A DNA stretch of 64,000 bases from assembly GCA_041741155.1 (NCBI GenBank), contig JBGSKO010000144.1, positions 21,680-85,679 of the forward strand, in the 5' to 3' direction. Source of the DNA: M3007 sp041741155. GTDB taxonomy: Bacteria; Bacteroidota; Bacteroidia; Chitinophagales; Saprospiraceae. Made by a program: the position numbers and the translations under genes. The number at the start of each line of letters is the position of its first letter. Positions within the stretch are counted from its first letter, which is position 1. The notes beneath the pieces are model-generated. The model ran no database searches. It saw nothing but the letters and a program-made list of their open reading frames with translations, and was not told where the DNA came from. Shown here piece by piece: positions 8,179-17,591 of the stretch.

Positions 8179-9543
8179 TTATTTAACCGCCCCGCGCGCC
8201 AGCCGCATATCCAGTTCTGCCAGCAGCAGGTTGTATGCGGTTTGAAGCCAGGCAAACTGTTTTTGCTTCAGCGTCGCTTCAGCGTCGGTAATTACTGACG
8301 CCAGCCCGTTCCCTCCGGCAAAGCCGGCCCGGGCAAGTTCGAGGTTTGAGGTAGCCAGCGCAATGTCGTTTTGTCGGACAGGCATTTGTTGTTTGGCTAA
8401 TGTAAAGCCCGAATACGCCGCCCCGAACGTATAGCGAAGTTGTTGCCGCTGATCGTCGAGTTGCGCCGCGTTTTGTTGCTGTTTCAAGGCCAATGGCAGG
8501 GTGCGCTTATTTATTTCCCAGTGCTCTGAAATCGGGACCGTGAGGCGCAGCGCAACGTTGCCGTTGGAAAACCACGAGTCTTTGGCAAACAAGGGTACTC
8601 CGTCGCTGAGGTTATTCATGCCCAAAAAGGCGCTGGCATTCAGCGTCGGTTTGAGGCGCGCCTTTTCCGTTTCTATTTTCAAATCCAGAAGTTGGTTGTC
8701 CAGGGTGAGCCGCCGCAAATCCGGGCGGTTTTGTTCGGCAGCAGCCAGGTCAAATTGATTGCTCGCTGAGGCTTCAATTTTATTCAGCACACCTGTCAGT
8801 GTTTCGCCCAGCGTCAATTCGGCAGCGCGTTCGACGGGCAAGCCCATTCGGAAGGTCAGATTTTCGCGTGCCAGTCGGCGATTCTCCTGTGCCTGCCCGA
8901 GGCGCAGTTGGGCATCATTAACCTGCAAACGCGCAGTATTCACATCGGCGAGAAGGGCCGTTCCGCCAGATTGGCGCTGCTCGGCATCGGTCAAAAACGT
9001 GTTGGCGCGTTTCAGATCGCTTTCCAAAAACCGGATTTCTTCCTCCGCCAGCAACAGGGCGTAGTAGGCCCGAATGACTTCCGCTGCGATGTTGGTCCCG
9101 GCTTCTTCCAGATTATTGGCGGTCAGGCGGCTCTGAAAGTTCTGCTCCCGAAGTTGAGCATTGATGGAGGCATCCAGCAGACTGATGCTGGCCGTGAGCC
9201 CCACGCCGGCTTGCCACCAGGTACCGAAACGAATAGCACGTGTGTCGTCGGTGGGGTTTTGCAAATTGAATTGCCCGACGGGAATGACGCTCGCCGGCAG
9301 AAACGGATTGACTTGCGCATCGGCCGTACCGCTGAGTTTCAGCCCACGGCGCAAGCGCGTCTCAGCCAGTCGGGCGGCATTGATTTTTTCCTCCACAGCG
9401 TAACTGCGCAATGCCGGTTTGTTGTCCCGGGCCAACGCAACAGCGTTTTCTACGGTGAGATTCTGCAGGTTTTGGGCCGTATTTTTTTCTGCAAAAAAGA
9501 ACGATACGGCAACGACCACTATGGTTTTGAACAACGGTTGCAT
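8179..9543 (-). CDS. TolC-family outer membrane efflux protein
   Basis: Outer-membrane channel of 454 residues with a signal peptide (cleavage near NTAQ). The typical TolC opening LTVENAVALARDNKPAL is followed by two long coiled-coil repeats (residues about 150-240 and 350-445) rich in Ala/Glu/Gln, including LLLAEEEIRFLESDLKRA and TLKQKQFAWLQTAYNLLLAEL. It is the last gene of a four-gene operon with ABC ATPase, HlyD adaptor and FtsX-like permease, so it probably forms the exit duct of that exporter. The gene converges on the helicase gene with 16 bases between them. Confidence 0.9.
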   Translation of the reverse strand: MQPLFKTIVVVAVSFFFAEKNTAQNLQNLTVENAVALARDNKPALRSYAVEEKINAARLAETRLRRGLKLSGTADAQVNPFLPASVIPVGQFNLQNPTDDTRAIRFGTWWQAGVGLTASISLLDASINAQLREQNFQSRLTANNLEEAGTNIAAEVIRAYYALLLAEEEIRFLESDLKRANTFLTDAEQRQSGGTALLADVNTARLQVNDAQLRLGQAQENRRLARENLTFRMGLPVERAAELTLGETLTGVLNKIEASASNQFDLAAAEQNRPDLRRLTLDNQLLDLKIETEKARLKPTLNASAFLGMNNLSDGVPLFAKDSWFSNGNVALRLTVPISEHWEINKRTLPLALKQQQNAAQLDDQRQQLRYTFGAAYSGFTLAKQQMPVRQNDIALATSNLELARAGFAGGNGLASVITDAEATLKQKQFAWLQTAYNLLLAELDMRLARGAVK

Positions 9544-9605
9544 GGCTGAATTGTGCGTTGAAAAATGTGTTTCCCCGGGTACTCGCGGGCTTCCGACTCT
9601 TTTTG

Positions 9606-10736
9606 TTACCCCCGGAAAACCGCCGCCGGCTCGAGGCTGGTGATGCGCCGCAGAGCGAAAATGGCCCCGAAAAGGGCGATGAACAGTGTAACAGCCAGAA
9701 TGCCCAGGCGAATGGGCCAGGAGAAATCTATGATCAGACCCGAACTGCGGACACCGGCTCTGAAACCTTCAAGCAGCGCGTAAGCAATCGCAAAACCAAC
9801 ACCGGCAAAAATAGTGGCCTGCAGGAGGATAAGTCGTCGCACATATCCATTGCTGGCCCCGATAGCTTTGAGCGTACCGTAGTCGCGGATGCGGTCCAGC
9901 GCAGATGAATACATCGTCAGGCCGATGATGAAAAAGCCTGAAATAATGGCGAAAACGATCAGCGTGCCGGTACTTACGCCGATGCCGGTACTTCCCAGGA
10001 TATAGTTTACGGTAGATTTGGACAGATCTTCGCGCGTCCAGGCACGGATGCCAAACAGATGCCGGTTGATATTGTCCCGCACCTGACCCAGCGGGAAGCC
10101 GGGTTTGGCACGCACGATTATGGCAGATACTTCGGTATCGTTGGCGTTGCCGAAATACCTGGCCCGCTCAATGGTCGTGTACATGGTATTGCCGTTGAAC
10201 CCGCGCAGATTGTCCGTTTGTGCGCCAATGACGGCGCGTTTGCCGTTGATTTCGATTTGCAGGCCAACCTCCGGGTCGAGGCCAAACAGCGGGGCGTCGT
10301 AATAATCGGCGCTGACGGCAGCTTCGCTTTGCAAGCTGGCCAGCGATCCCTGGCGGATTTTGTCGGGCCGGGGGCCGGCAGCAAAGGCCGGCGCTTCGGA
10401 GCCAATGAGGGTAACCGGCGCAGATTTCCCGTTGGGAAAAACAGCAGTTCCATTGGCGAATACCATACCATACGCCTCCGCTACCCCTTCAATACTGCGC
10501 ACTTGCCGCACGAGGCGTACGTCGAGTTTGCCCAGCGAATTCGCGTCCTGTGTAATGGCATCCACCACCCAAATATCGCCGTTGGAATTATCTACGAACG
10601 TGGACATCAGTCCGGATAGGAAGCTGGCAATACCGATTTGCTGGCCGATGAGGAAGGTGCTGATCACAATGCCGATCACGACGCCGATACTCTTGGCTTT
10701 GTCGTAGCGGATAAATCGAAGGGCTGTCTGTAACAT
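9606..10736 (-). CDS. FtsX-like ABC transporter permease (MacB/DevC type)
   Basis: Inner-membrane permease of 376 residues. The first membrane segment lies at about 18-38 (IGVVIGIVISTFLIG), a periplasmic MacB-like core fills about 40-250, and three C-terminal segments follow (about 265-287, 312-332, 343-362), ending RRITSLEPAAVFRG. The four-segment FtsX layout and the ITSLEPA ending are family-typical. It follows the HlyD gene by 11 bases and precedes tolC. Together with the ATPase this makes a DevBCA- or MacAB-type tripartite exporter; the cargo cannot be inferred. Confidence 0.9.
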   Translation of the reverse strand: MLQTALRFIRYDKAKSIGVVIGIVISTFLIGQQIGIASFLSGLMSTFVDNSNGDIWVVDAITQDANSLGKLDVRLVRQVRSIEGVAEAYGMVFANGTAVFPNGKSAPVTLIGSEAPAFAAGPRPDKIRQGSLASLQSEAAVSADYYDAPLFGLDPEVGLQIEINGKRAVIGAQTDNLRGFNGNTMYTTIERARYFGNANDTEVSAIIVRAKPGFPLGQVRDNINRHLFGIRAWTREDLSKSTVNYILGSTGIGVSTGTLIVFAIISGFFIIGLTMYSSALDRIRDYGTLKAIGASNGYVRRLILLQATIFAGVGFAIAYALLEGFRAGVRSSGLIIDFSWPIRLGILAVTLFIALFGAIFALRRITSLEPAAVFRG

Positions 10737-10747
10737 GCTGCTTGATT

Positions 10748-11692
10748 TTAAAGGCTAATCACACACTCTACACGAGCATTGAGCAGCAGGTTTTTGGGGT
10801 CGCGGAGCAGGATTTTTACTTCCCGCACGCGGCGGTCTTCCTGCTCGCCGGTGGTTTCGGTAAACAGCGATTTCTTTTTCAGCAGTGGCGCGGCGTAAAG
10901 CACGGCGCCTTCGGCAATGGTTTTGCCGGTACCAAAAGTGCGGATCACAACGGACTGCCCCACCTGCACGCGGTCGGCAAGCAGTTCGTCCACCTCGCAG
11001 CGCACAATGGTGCGGCCATCGGGCGCCAGTTCGGCGAAAGTGCTTTGCGGGGGCAGGGCATTGCCGACCTGGGTGGATATGCTCAGGATACGACCACCGA
11101 CTGGAGCTTTCACGGTTTTTTGTTCCAACTCGCGCTCGGCTATAGCCAACTCGCTTTTGAATTCTTCCAGTCGGATGCGGCCGACTTGTGCGGCAGCCCG
11201 GAGCCGTTCCACCGTTGCTTGTTGGTTTTGAACATCGAACTGCGCATTGTCGCGGTTTTGTGCCGTTTCCACGTTTTTTTCAAACAGGTTTTGGCTGCGC
11301 GTCAGGTTTTTTTGCAAGTTGGTTAGCCGTGTTTCGGCTTCAGCCACCGCTTTCTCATCTGCGGCAAGCTGGGCTTGCTGGGTGGCGGCGCGGGCGCGGA
11401 TTTGAGGCAGTTTGGCGGCAGCCACGCTTTTTTCGAGTTCCAGCAGGATAGCGCCGGCAACTACCTGGTCGCCTTCGCGGATAGGCAGCCGCCGCACCAC
11501 GCCGCCATCCTGGGTAGCCAGTTGGATGATGTCTTGTTCGGGTTCCACACGGCCGATGCCGATGACCTCGCGCGCATTTTCCGGTGCGCCTTCATACTGG
11601 ATGGGCGCGGAATCTGCCGCCGCCGGTTTTTCACTTTCGCCGCAGGCGGCAAAAAACAGCACGGGAATAAACAGTAGAATTCGATATTTCAT
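10748..11692 (-). CDS. HlyD-family periplasmic adaptor lipoprotein of the ABC exporter
   Basis: Membrane fusion protein of 314 residues. The signal peptide ends in lipobox FFAAC, so it is probably anchored by lipid. A biotinyl-lipoyl-like half (RLPIREGDQVVAGAILLELE) is followed by a coiled-coil hairpin (about 95-190) and the second half VKAPVGGRILSISTQVG, then a beta-barrel domain. It lies 11 bases upstream of the permease and 19 bases downstream of the ATPase gene. It should bridge permease and TolC. Confidence 0.9.
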   Translation of the reverse strand: MKYRILLFIPVLFFAACGESEKPAAADSAPIQYEGAPENAREVIGIGRVEPEQDIIQLATQDGGVVRRLPIREGDQVVAGAILLELEKSVAAAKLPQIRARAATQQAQLAADEKAVAEAETRLTNLQKNLTRSQNLFEKNVETAQNRDNAQFDVQNQQATVERLRAAAQVGRIRLEEFKSELAIAERELEQKTVKAPVGGRILSISTQVGNALPPQSTFAELAPDGRTIVRCEVDELLADRVQVGQSVVIRTFGTGKTIAEGAVLYAAPLLKKKSLFTETTGEQEDRRVREVKILLRDPKNLLLNARVECVISL

Positions 11693-11711
11693 GGTTGTAT
11701 TTCTTTAAAAA

Positions 11712-12413
11712 TCAATGGAAATCATCTTCGGCGGGAGTGTCGGAAGCGCGGCCGTCATTGACGTACACGATGCGGTCGGCAAAAGGGCGCAAGCGCGTGT
11801 CGTGGGTTACAACAGCCAGCGCGATACCGTGGCTGGCCAGCATTTTGAGTTCTTCCATGACGATACCCACCGAACGGGGGTCGAGGGAGGCAGTCGGCTC
11901 GTCGCACAGCATCATAGGCGGGTTGGTGACCAGCGCCCGCGCGATAGCAATGCGCTGCTGCTGCCCACCCGAGAGGTTTTTGGGTAGCTGGCGGCGACGG
12001 TCGGTCATGCCTACTTTTTCGATTGCCGCGTGCGCCCGTTGTCGCGCTTCAGCCGTGCCCACGCCCTGCAACTGGAGCGGCAGCATCACATTTTGCTCGG
12101 CGGTAAGCGGCTGGATGAGGTTGAAACTCTGAAATACAAAACCGATGCTGTTCAGACGGAGCCGCGCGAGACCATTTTCGTTGAGGTGGGTAACCGATTC
12201 GCCGCGCACGATCACTTCGCCTGCAGTGGGGTAAATCACACAACCCAACAGCGAGAGCAGCGTGGTTTTGCCGCTGCCCGAAGGACCGATGATGAGCGTA
12301 AGTTCGCCCTCGTGCAAATCAAAGTCGGTCGGGTACAGCGCTGTGATCACCTGATCACCGGTTTTGTATTCCTTGGATGCACCCCGAAGTTGGGCAACAA
12401 TGGTGGGAGACAT
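11712..12413 (-). CDS. ABC transporter ATP-binding protein (MacB/LolD type)
   Basis: Cytoplasmic ATPase of 233 residues. Walker A GPSGSGKTT, Q loop VFQSFNL, signature LSGGQQQRIAIARAL, Walker B MLCDEPTASLD and H loop VVTHD are all present. The reading frame is open for 76 more codons upstream, but those translate CTCAACC-type tandem repeats (NPLNPLNPSQPSQP) and unrelated sequence, so ATG 12413 (MSPTIVAQLRG) is taken as the start. It is the first gene of the exporter operon ATPase-HlyD-FtsX-TolC. Confidence 0.9.
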   Translation of the reverse strand: MSPTIVAQLRGASKEYKTGDQVITALYPTDFDLHEGELTLIIGPSGSGKTTLLSLLGCVIYPTAGEVIVRGESVTHLNENGLARLRLNSIGFVFQSFNLIQPLTAEQNVMLPLQLQGVGTAEARQRAHAAIEKVGMTDRRRQLPKNLSGGQQQRIAIARALVTNPPMMLCDEPTASLDPRSVGIVMEELKMLASHGIALAVVTHDTRLRPFADRIVYVNDGRASDTPAEDDFH

Positions 12414-12415
12414 AT

Positions 12416-12476
12416 TGACGGTTGAGAAGGGTTGAGAGGGTTGAGAGGGGTTGAGAGGGTTGAGAGGGTTGAGATT
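12416..12476 (-). repeat. Tandem CTCAACC-type repeats ending at the ABC ATPase start
   Basis: About six imperfect 9-11 base units (minus strand CTCAACCCT and variants) run to within three bases of the ATG. The last unit, TCTCAACCGTCAA, is shared with the repeat before the aminotransferase gene at 29292. The repeat is noncoding if the chosen start is right and would make up the 5' leader or core promoter. Confidence 0.75.
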
Positions 12477-12546
12477 TGCAATACTTGACAATGGAACAAA
12501 ATAAACATCCCTTAGTTGAAGGGTTGAAAAATCCCTTTCTGTGGGG

Positions 12547-15500
12547 TTACCGCCACACTCCCAACAACGGTTCTGCCGTCTCCGCGCCACACTTTCCCGA
12601 CTTCCCGGCGTCGAATGCTCCGTGGAAATGCAGGTACACATCGAACCGCACGCGGCCGCCCTGGTCGGCTTTGTAGTTGGTGTGCCAGTAGTTATTCATC
12701 GCGTACAGAAATACCGTGGCGGCGGAACGGTTGCTGTCCAGCCATTTTTTATGGCCGTTATGCACTTGCCGCTCGTCTATCAGGCTGCCGATTTCAAACA
12801 GGGCGCCTTGCGGACTGGACAGGGTGACACCCCCCTCCGCACCGGATACATCCAGCCAGCGTTGCACGGAGAAAAAGTCTTTATTCGATCCGGGTATTTG
12901 TCCTTTCTCGGGACTGATCCAGCTGTCGCCTACACCAATACGCACCGTGGGATTGGAAATATCGAACGGGAAAGCCAGGTGCAGCGACTCCTTGTCACGG
13001 ATGTTTTTTTTGTCAATTATGGCCGACAAGTGGAGCATATCCAGCCCGCTGTACTGTGAAATTTCGTACACCACTTCGTTGGTACCGGTCAGCATACCGG
13101 TCGTACGCAGGCGTTGCAGTACCGGTCCTTTCTCCGTCCAGGCGCTGTGCAGCACCGCCGAGCGGTGAAAACTATCGGGATCCCGCCCGGACATATACAG
13201 CGCTTGTAACAGGCCGTTGTACGGCTCGGATTGCACCCATTGGCGGGCCCGGGTAGTCAGGCGCTGCACGGCGCCGGTAGCAGGGTCGGCCGACCAGGAA
13301 ATTAGCGGCGTAACCCATTCACCTGCCGCGCCGGCAACACGGGCAATGCGGTACACGCGCTGCCCGTTGGCGGGTACGTCGCGCGCAACAAAAATGCGGC
13401 GGCCGTTGGCCAGGGTTTGCATGGGCACGGGGCGCCCCTGTTTATCGTCCTCAAAAAGGCCATATTCACTCGAAATTGTCCCGGGCCAATCCAGCTCCAC
13501 CACTCCGCTGCGCGACCAGGGCAGGGTATTGAACACGGTAAAAAATGCCGGTTTAGCGGCGTCGGACAGCAGGGCGCGTTCGATCTGGTTTACCTCGTAG
13601 CGCGCCGAGTCGAGCAGTCGTTTTTTGTATTCCCACTGCCGCGTCGTGAACGGGTCATCGGGTGCGGAAATGCTGCACCAGGCGCCCCAGGTGTGTTCGT
13701 GAAACAGGATGATGTGGCGTCGGGCCTGGTACCACCAGTCGGACGGCAGTGTTGCCTTTTGCTGCCGGGCTAAGCGCTCCAGTTGGGTAAGTTTGCTGCT
13801 GAGCAGCCGGTTTTCGGTTTCTTCGGCGGCGGTGGAGTAGGCGCCGTCTTCCCAGTAGGGGGTGAAATCGCCCGACCGTACCGGAATTGTTTTTCCGTAT
13901 TGTTTTTCAAAGCGCTCGAATACATCGTTCACGTTGGCGAGTACCAGGCGAGGCGAGGTGTATTTTTCATTCCAGTTTCGCACAAAATCGCTGATGGTGC
14001 TGTCAATAGGGCCGTTGTCCGACACGATGTTGTAGCGCCATTGCACCATGTCATAGGGGTAGTTGGCTGCTTCGAGGGCTTTCAGGTAATCGGCAATCTT
14101 GCGGGGACCGCGGTCTGCGGCAGCGCCGGATGCAAAACCGTGCCAGGAGGAATACCCTTTGCCGCAGGTCCAGAAGAGGATACTGTCGCGCCCGGAAGCA
14201 GATTTCCACCAGAACGGCCGGTCGCCTTGTTCCCGCAGGGTGGACCCGATGCGGTCGCCACCGTCGGGCATTGCCTCAATATAGTTGGGGCCGTTGGAAA
14301 AATAGCGGACACCGTGCTGAGCCAGTGCAGGCACTACTTCCCAGCTCAGCCCTGGAATATCGGTGAACATAGCCGACCGGATGGGCAAATCGTAGCGACG
14401 CCGCAGGGTGTCGGCGTACTCCGTCCACCAGCGCAGTTCTTCAGGCGAACAGAGGCCGGTAAGCATGTTGGCGTACAGCGCCGACAGACCGATTTGTCCG
14501 CTGCGCACGGCTTGTACAAATTGCTGCGTTTCCGCCGGGGTGGCTTCACGCAGGAAATTTTCCACAGCCCACAGTGCTTCGATGTTCCACACAAACCGGC
14601 TGTCGTCGGGGTATGTCCGGGTTTTTTCGATCATCCGGAGTGCCTTGCGGATGTTGTCCGTGTGTATGACCGCCACATCTTCCTGGTAGTGCGAGTAGCC
14701 GATGTCGGTATGTGAGTGGTGTACCAGGTCAATTTCGCGCTGGATGACGGGGTGAAATTCGATTGTTTTGTTCACCGTCAGCCGGTTGCCGATGCGGGCG
14801 GTAATGTTCCGTTCGGTTTTTTTCGAGACGGCGCTTACCGGCAGTTCAAAGGTTTGAATCCCGTTTTGAACCACATACCGCTGCTCGGGCGCACCGTCCA
14901 TGCGGACATGCAGCGTATCCGGCGCGCCGAAATGCAGCACGGTGAATTGGAGGGGTTGGCGGGCCGTACTGCCGCGCAGCAAAAAGGGCAGCGGCTCCAT
15001 ATCCACCTTTTCCTCGAATGTGTACTGAAACGTCATGTACCAGTCGGGGCTGTTTTGGGCCTGCCCTACCACCTTGAGCCGGAGCGGTTGGCCGGGTGTA
15101 CAGGCGCTTCGCGGTACGCGCAGGTAGGCTATGCCATGGGCATCGGAAACCCAGTCGAGTTTTTTCAGTTCAAACGTCAGGCGCGTGCTATCATGGGCGG
15201 CAAATGACCAGATGGGCGGGTGCTGTTGCGGGTTTGTGGTGAAGGTGAGCGCCGGCCGGTCGTTGACAAACAGATCGAAATGCCGGACGCCCTTGCTGGT
15301 TCCCGTGGAGTGTGCGGCAATCCAGCTGAAATACACGTACCGCCCCGTGATGCCGGCAGGTACCGGCGCTGTTTCCCACTCTATGATTTTATTCCCGTCG
15401 GTGCAGCGGGTGAGCAACGCTTCGCGGGCGTAGTCAGGGTACACCGAGATGTAAGGCAGGGTTTCGCCGCGGATGGTTTTAGCGTAGCCGTTCAGGACGG

Positions 15501-15594
15501 TTTGGTCGCCCATGCCGGGGACGGCGATCTGGGCGGTTGCAAGCGGCAGCGCGTATAAAAAGAAGACAGCGGCAATGAGGAAGTAGCGGAGCAT
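12547..15594 (-). CDS. Glycoside hydrolase family 38-like alpha-mannosidase
   Basis: Secreted enzyme of 1,015 residues with a signal peptide (about 1-21). Residues 25-280 form a beta-rich N-terminal region. The GH38 catalytic domain begins near residue 288 with VHHSHTDIGYSHY, where His293/His295/Asp297 fit the zinc-site pattern HxHTD; the nucleophile candidate is Asp412 in FTDIPGLSWE. The C-terminal half (about 660-1,000) is the beta-sandwich region of the family. The likely reaction is hydrolysis of alpha-mannosides. No T9SS tail is evident, so it may stay periplasmic. Neighbours on the same strand are a barrel protein, a secreted esterase and a GH13 amylase, which suggests polysaccharide or glycoprotein use. 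Confidence 0.85.
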   Translation of the reverse strand: MLRYFLIAAVFFLYALPLATAQIAVPGMGDQTVLNGYAKTIRGETLPYISVYPDYAREALLTRCTDGNKIIEWETAPVPAGITGRYVYFSWIAAHSTGTSKGVRHFDLFVNDRPALTFTTNPQQHPPIWSFAAHDSTRLTFELKKLDWVSDAHGIAYLRVPRSACTPGQPLRLKVVGQAQNSPDWYMTFQYTFEEKVDMEPLPFLLRGSTARQPLQFTVLHFGAPDTLHVRMDGAPEQRYVVQNGIQTFELPVSAVSKKTERNITARIGNRLTVNKTIEFHPVIQREIDLVHHSHTDIGYSHYQEDVAVIHTDNIRKALRMIEKTRTYPDDSRFVWNIEALWAVENFLREATPAETQQFVQAVRSGQIGLSALYANMLTGLCSPEELRWWTEYADTLRRRYDLPIRSAMFTDIPGLSWEVVPALAQHGVRYFSNGPNYIEAMPDGGDRIGSTLREQGDRPFWWKSASGRDSILFWTCGKGYSSWHGFASGAAADRGPRKIADYLKALEAANYPYDMVQWRYNIVSDNGPIDSTISDFVRNWNEKYTSPRLVLANVNDVFERFEKQYGKTIPVRSGDFTPYWEDGAYSTAAEETENRLLSSKLTQLERLARQQKATLPSDWWYQARRHIILFHEHTWGAWCSISAPDDPFTTRQWEYKKRLLDSARYEVNQIERALLSDAAKPAFFTVFNTLPWSRSGVVELDWPGTISSEYGLFEDDKQGRPVPMQTLANGRRIFVARDVPANGQRVYRIARVAGAAGEWVTPLISWSADPATGAVQRLTTRARQWVQSEPYNGLLQALYMSGRDPDSFHRSAVLHSAWTEKGPVLQRLRTTGMLTGTNEVVYEISQYSGLDMLHLSAIIDKKNIRDKESLHLAFPFDISNPTVRIGVGDSWISPEKGQIPGSNKDFFSVQRWLDVSGAEGGVTLSSPQGALFEIGSLIDERQVHNGHKKWLDSNRSAATVFLYAMNNYWHTNYKADQGGRVRFDVYLHFHGAFDAGKSGKCGAETAEPLLGVWR

Positions 15595-15610
15595 GGCAAG
15601 GATGGTTAAG

Positions 15611-15753
15611 TAACGGCGGGTTTTAACCCGCCGAATGTGGTAACGGCGATAACGGCGGGTTTTAACCCGCCGAATTTAGTACAGGCCCAAAATTAGTCAT
15701 CTCTACATGTTTGCCTTTTGCCCTTTGTAATATTTGGCGGGTTATAACCCGCC
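15611..15753. repeat. Three GGCGGGTT-AACCCGCC palindromes in an intergenic region
   Basis: Perfect palindromes at about 15615-15632, 15654-15672 (both GGCGGGTTTTAACCCGCC) and 15736-15753 (GGCGGGTTATAACCCGCC). The first two are embedded in direct copies of AACGGCGGGTTTTAACCCGCCGAAT. They fill most of the 166 bases between the GH38 gene and the upstream barrel gene. They could act as terminators or be a dispersed REP-like element. Confidence 0.85.
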
Positions 15754-15760
15754 GCTACCC

Positions 15761-16309
15761 TTAAAAATGCCAACCCACTTTCAGCGAACCTTCCGGGTTG
15801 AGTCGCGGAGGCTGATAGGTGGTGGTCGGAAACGCAACGGTGTCGTCGCCGGCAATCCGGACGTGCAGGCCGACCCATGGGCTGAGGTAAAAATTGCGAA
15901 AAAATTTCCAGTTATAGCCCGCGCCACCAGACAGCAGGTAACTCTTGTACCCGCCGGAACGCTGGTCGGCGTCGTACCGGATATCGTTATCCCAGTACAC
16001 GGCGCCGGCAGCCAGCCACCAACCCCGGAAGTCGGGTTGGAGGAAGTAGTCGGCCAACAGGGCGTAGGCGTGGATGTTGTTTTTCGAAAAACCATCGGGC
16101 AGGAGAAAATCCGGTTTGGTGGCTTTTGCCGCCAGCAGACGCCCGCGCCAGTGCCCTTTCCCGGCCCACACACACCCAAAGTATCCGCCGGTGGCGTACG
16201 GCAAAAAGTCTAACTCCAGGCCGGCAGTAAAGGAACCGGCGGTGGTTTTTTCCTGAGCGAACGCCGGGACGGACAAGAGGCAAAACAGGAATAGTGCTAT
16301 TAATTTCAT
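15761..16309 (-). CDS. Small outer-membrane beta-barrel-like protein, function unknown
   Basis: 182 residues with a clear signal peptide (cleavage after VPAFA). The mature part alternates polar and aromatic residues in short amphipathic strands rich in Gly, Tyr and Trp (GGYFGCVWAGKGHWRGRLLA, WLAAGAVYWDND, LLSGGAGYNWKFF) and ends in a C-terminal Phe (KVGWHF), as barrel proteins do. No specific family was recognised. It lies in the carbohydrate block between the esterase and mannosidase genes on the same strand. Confidence 0.7.
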   Translation of the reverse strand: MKLIALFLFCLLSVPAFAQEKTTAGSFTAGLELDFLPYATGGYFGCVWAGKGHWRGRLLAAKATKPDFLLPDGFSKNNIHAYALLADYFLQPDFRGWWLAAGAVYWDNDIRYDADQRSGGYKSYLLSGGAGYNWKFFRNFYLSPWVGLHVRIAGDDTVAFPTTTYQPPRLNPEGSLKVGWHF

Positions 16310-16344
16310 AAAAATGCTGCTTTTATTACGTCGCTGCTGCCGGC

Positions 16345-17487
16345 CTATTGCGCAATTTGTACCGCTAATACCTGATGGCGATTTCCATTTTGCACGTGTA
16401 CATAATACATACCAGCGGGAAGATTTCCCACTGCTAACCAGACCGTTTCGGAGGCCGTAAGAAGCAGCTGTCCACGGATGTCGTAGAGTTGCAGTTCAAT
16501 TGGTTCGGCCGGGTCCAGCCCGGATACTTCCAGGCGATGGTGTGTTGGATTGGGAAAAACACGGAATGGATTACTGTCTGCCGGGTTGATGGTTGAGTTG
16601 GTAACCGGGAGTGCATAGCGGGAGAAAAATGCCCATATTTCCTTGCTGGCATTGATATCGCGGTTGGTGTTTCCCACTCCGGCAATGCCCGTACCGCCTG
16701 GCCAGGTATGGCCGCCACCGATGATTTTCAACAAACGGACTTCGGTACTGTCGGTACAGGGGTAGTGGGTGATTTGTTGCACTGTAGAGCCTTCACTGAC
16801 CAGATCGGGTAGTTGCACGGTATCCGCCGGATCGGGGCAGGCGTTGCGATCGGTCCAATAGGAAAGGATGTCCTCCACGGGCAAATTGGCAAAACTGCCG
16901 TTGTAGGCCACCACGCCATCAGCGGTACCGTGTAGCTGAAGCACCGGCACGGGACGCGAAGGCTGGCAAAGGCCGAATGCGGCGCTCGTCATTGTACCGC
17001 TGACCGAAGCAATGGCCGCGATCCGGTCGGTCGCCTCACAGGCTAATTTGTGGCTCATGAATCCACCCGCAGAAAATCCGCAGGCATATACCCTTCGGGG
17101 GTCAATGTTGAATTGTGCAGCCATCGTGTCGGCCAAAGCCCGGATAAAGCCCACATCGTTGGCGGTAGAACTACCCGGGAAGGGGTTATTGGTATTCCAG
17201 CCATTGTTGATTCCGTTGGGATAAACGCAAATGAAGTGGTTGGAATCCGCCACAGCATTAAAACCGGAAACACCCATAATAGCCCCTGCTGTTTGGGTAA
17301 AACCATGCAGAACAAAGACGAGTGGCCATTGCTCGGCGGGAGTCCAGTCGGAAGGGATATAAGTGATAAAACTCCTCTGTTGTCCGTCAAACTGGATACT
17401 TCCTGGTGTTTGGGTGTGCGCAAATGATGTTGCCAGACAGAGGAGGGCGAGGAGAATGGCGAAGCGAGCGGGTTGTTTTGATACCAT
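16345..17487 (-). CDS. Secreted PHB-depolymerase/feruloyl-type esterase with T9SS type A signal
   Basis: Alpha/beta hydrolase of 380 residues with a signal peptide (to about 25). The triad fits Ser139 in GFSAGG, Asp190 in HGTADGVV and His260 in GGGHTWPGG, with oxyanion motif VLHGFTQTA (from about 59). This is the LpqC / Esterase_phd pattern of polyhydroxybutyrate depolymerases and feruloyl or acetylxylan esterases; the true substrate is open. Residues about 310-380 (FPNPTHHRLEVSGL to the end) are a type A T9SS sorting domain, so the enzyme should be secreted or surface-attached. Together with neighbouring GH13 and GH38 genes this suggests glycan breakdown. Confidence 0.87.
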   Translation of the reverse strand: MVSKQPARFAILLALLCLATSFAHTQTPGSIQFDGQQRSFITYIPSDWTPAEQWPLVFVLHGFTQTAGAIMGVSGFNAVADSNHFICVYPNGINNGWNTNNPFPGSSTANDVGFIRALADTMAAQFNIDPRRVYACGFSAGGFMSHKLACEATDRIAAIASVSGTMTSAAFGLCQPSRPVPVLQLHGTADGVVAYNGSFANLPVEDILSYWTDRNACPDPADTVQLPDLVSEGSTVQQITHYPCTDSTEVRLLKIIGGGHTWPGGTGIAGVGNTNRDINASKEIWAFFSRYALPVTNSTINPADSNPFRVFPNPTHHRLEVSGLDPAEPIELQLYDIRGQLLLTASETVWLAVGNLPAGMYYVHVQNGNRHQVLAVQIAQ

Positions 17488-17591
17488 GTTGTAACGGATG
17501 GGTTGGTTTGTTTTGGGCGAAATTAGGTATTTGCCGCATCCGAATTATTGGAATTCCCGCGCACTGCCCGGCGAACAACCGTTTTTTGGGT

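Noticed and set aside
12414..12641. Longer N-terminus for the ABC ATPase
   Set aside because: The extra codons translate tandem CTCAACC repeats and unrelated sequence, while MSPTIVAQLRG is a normal start for this family.
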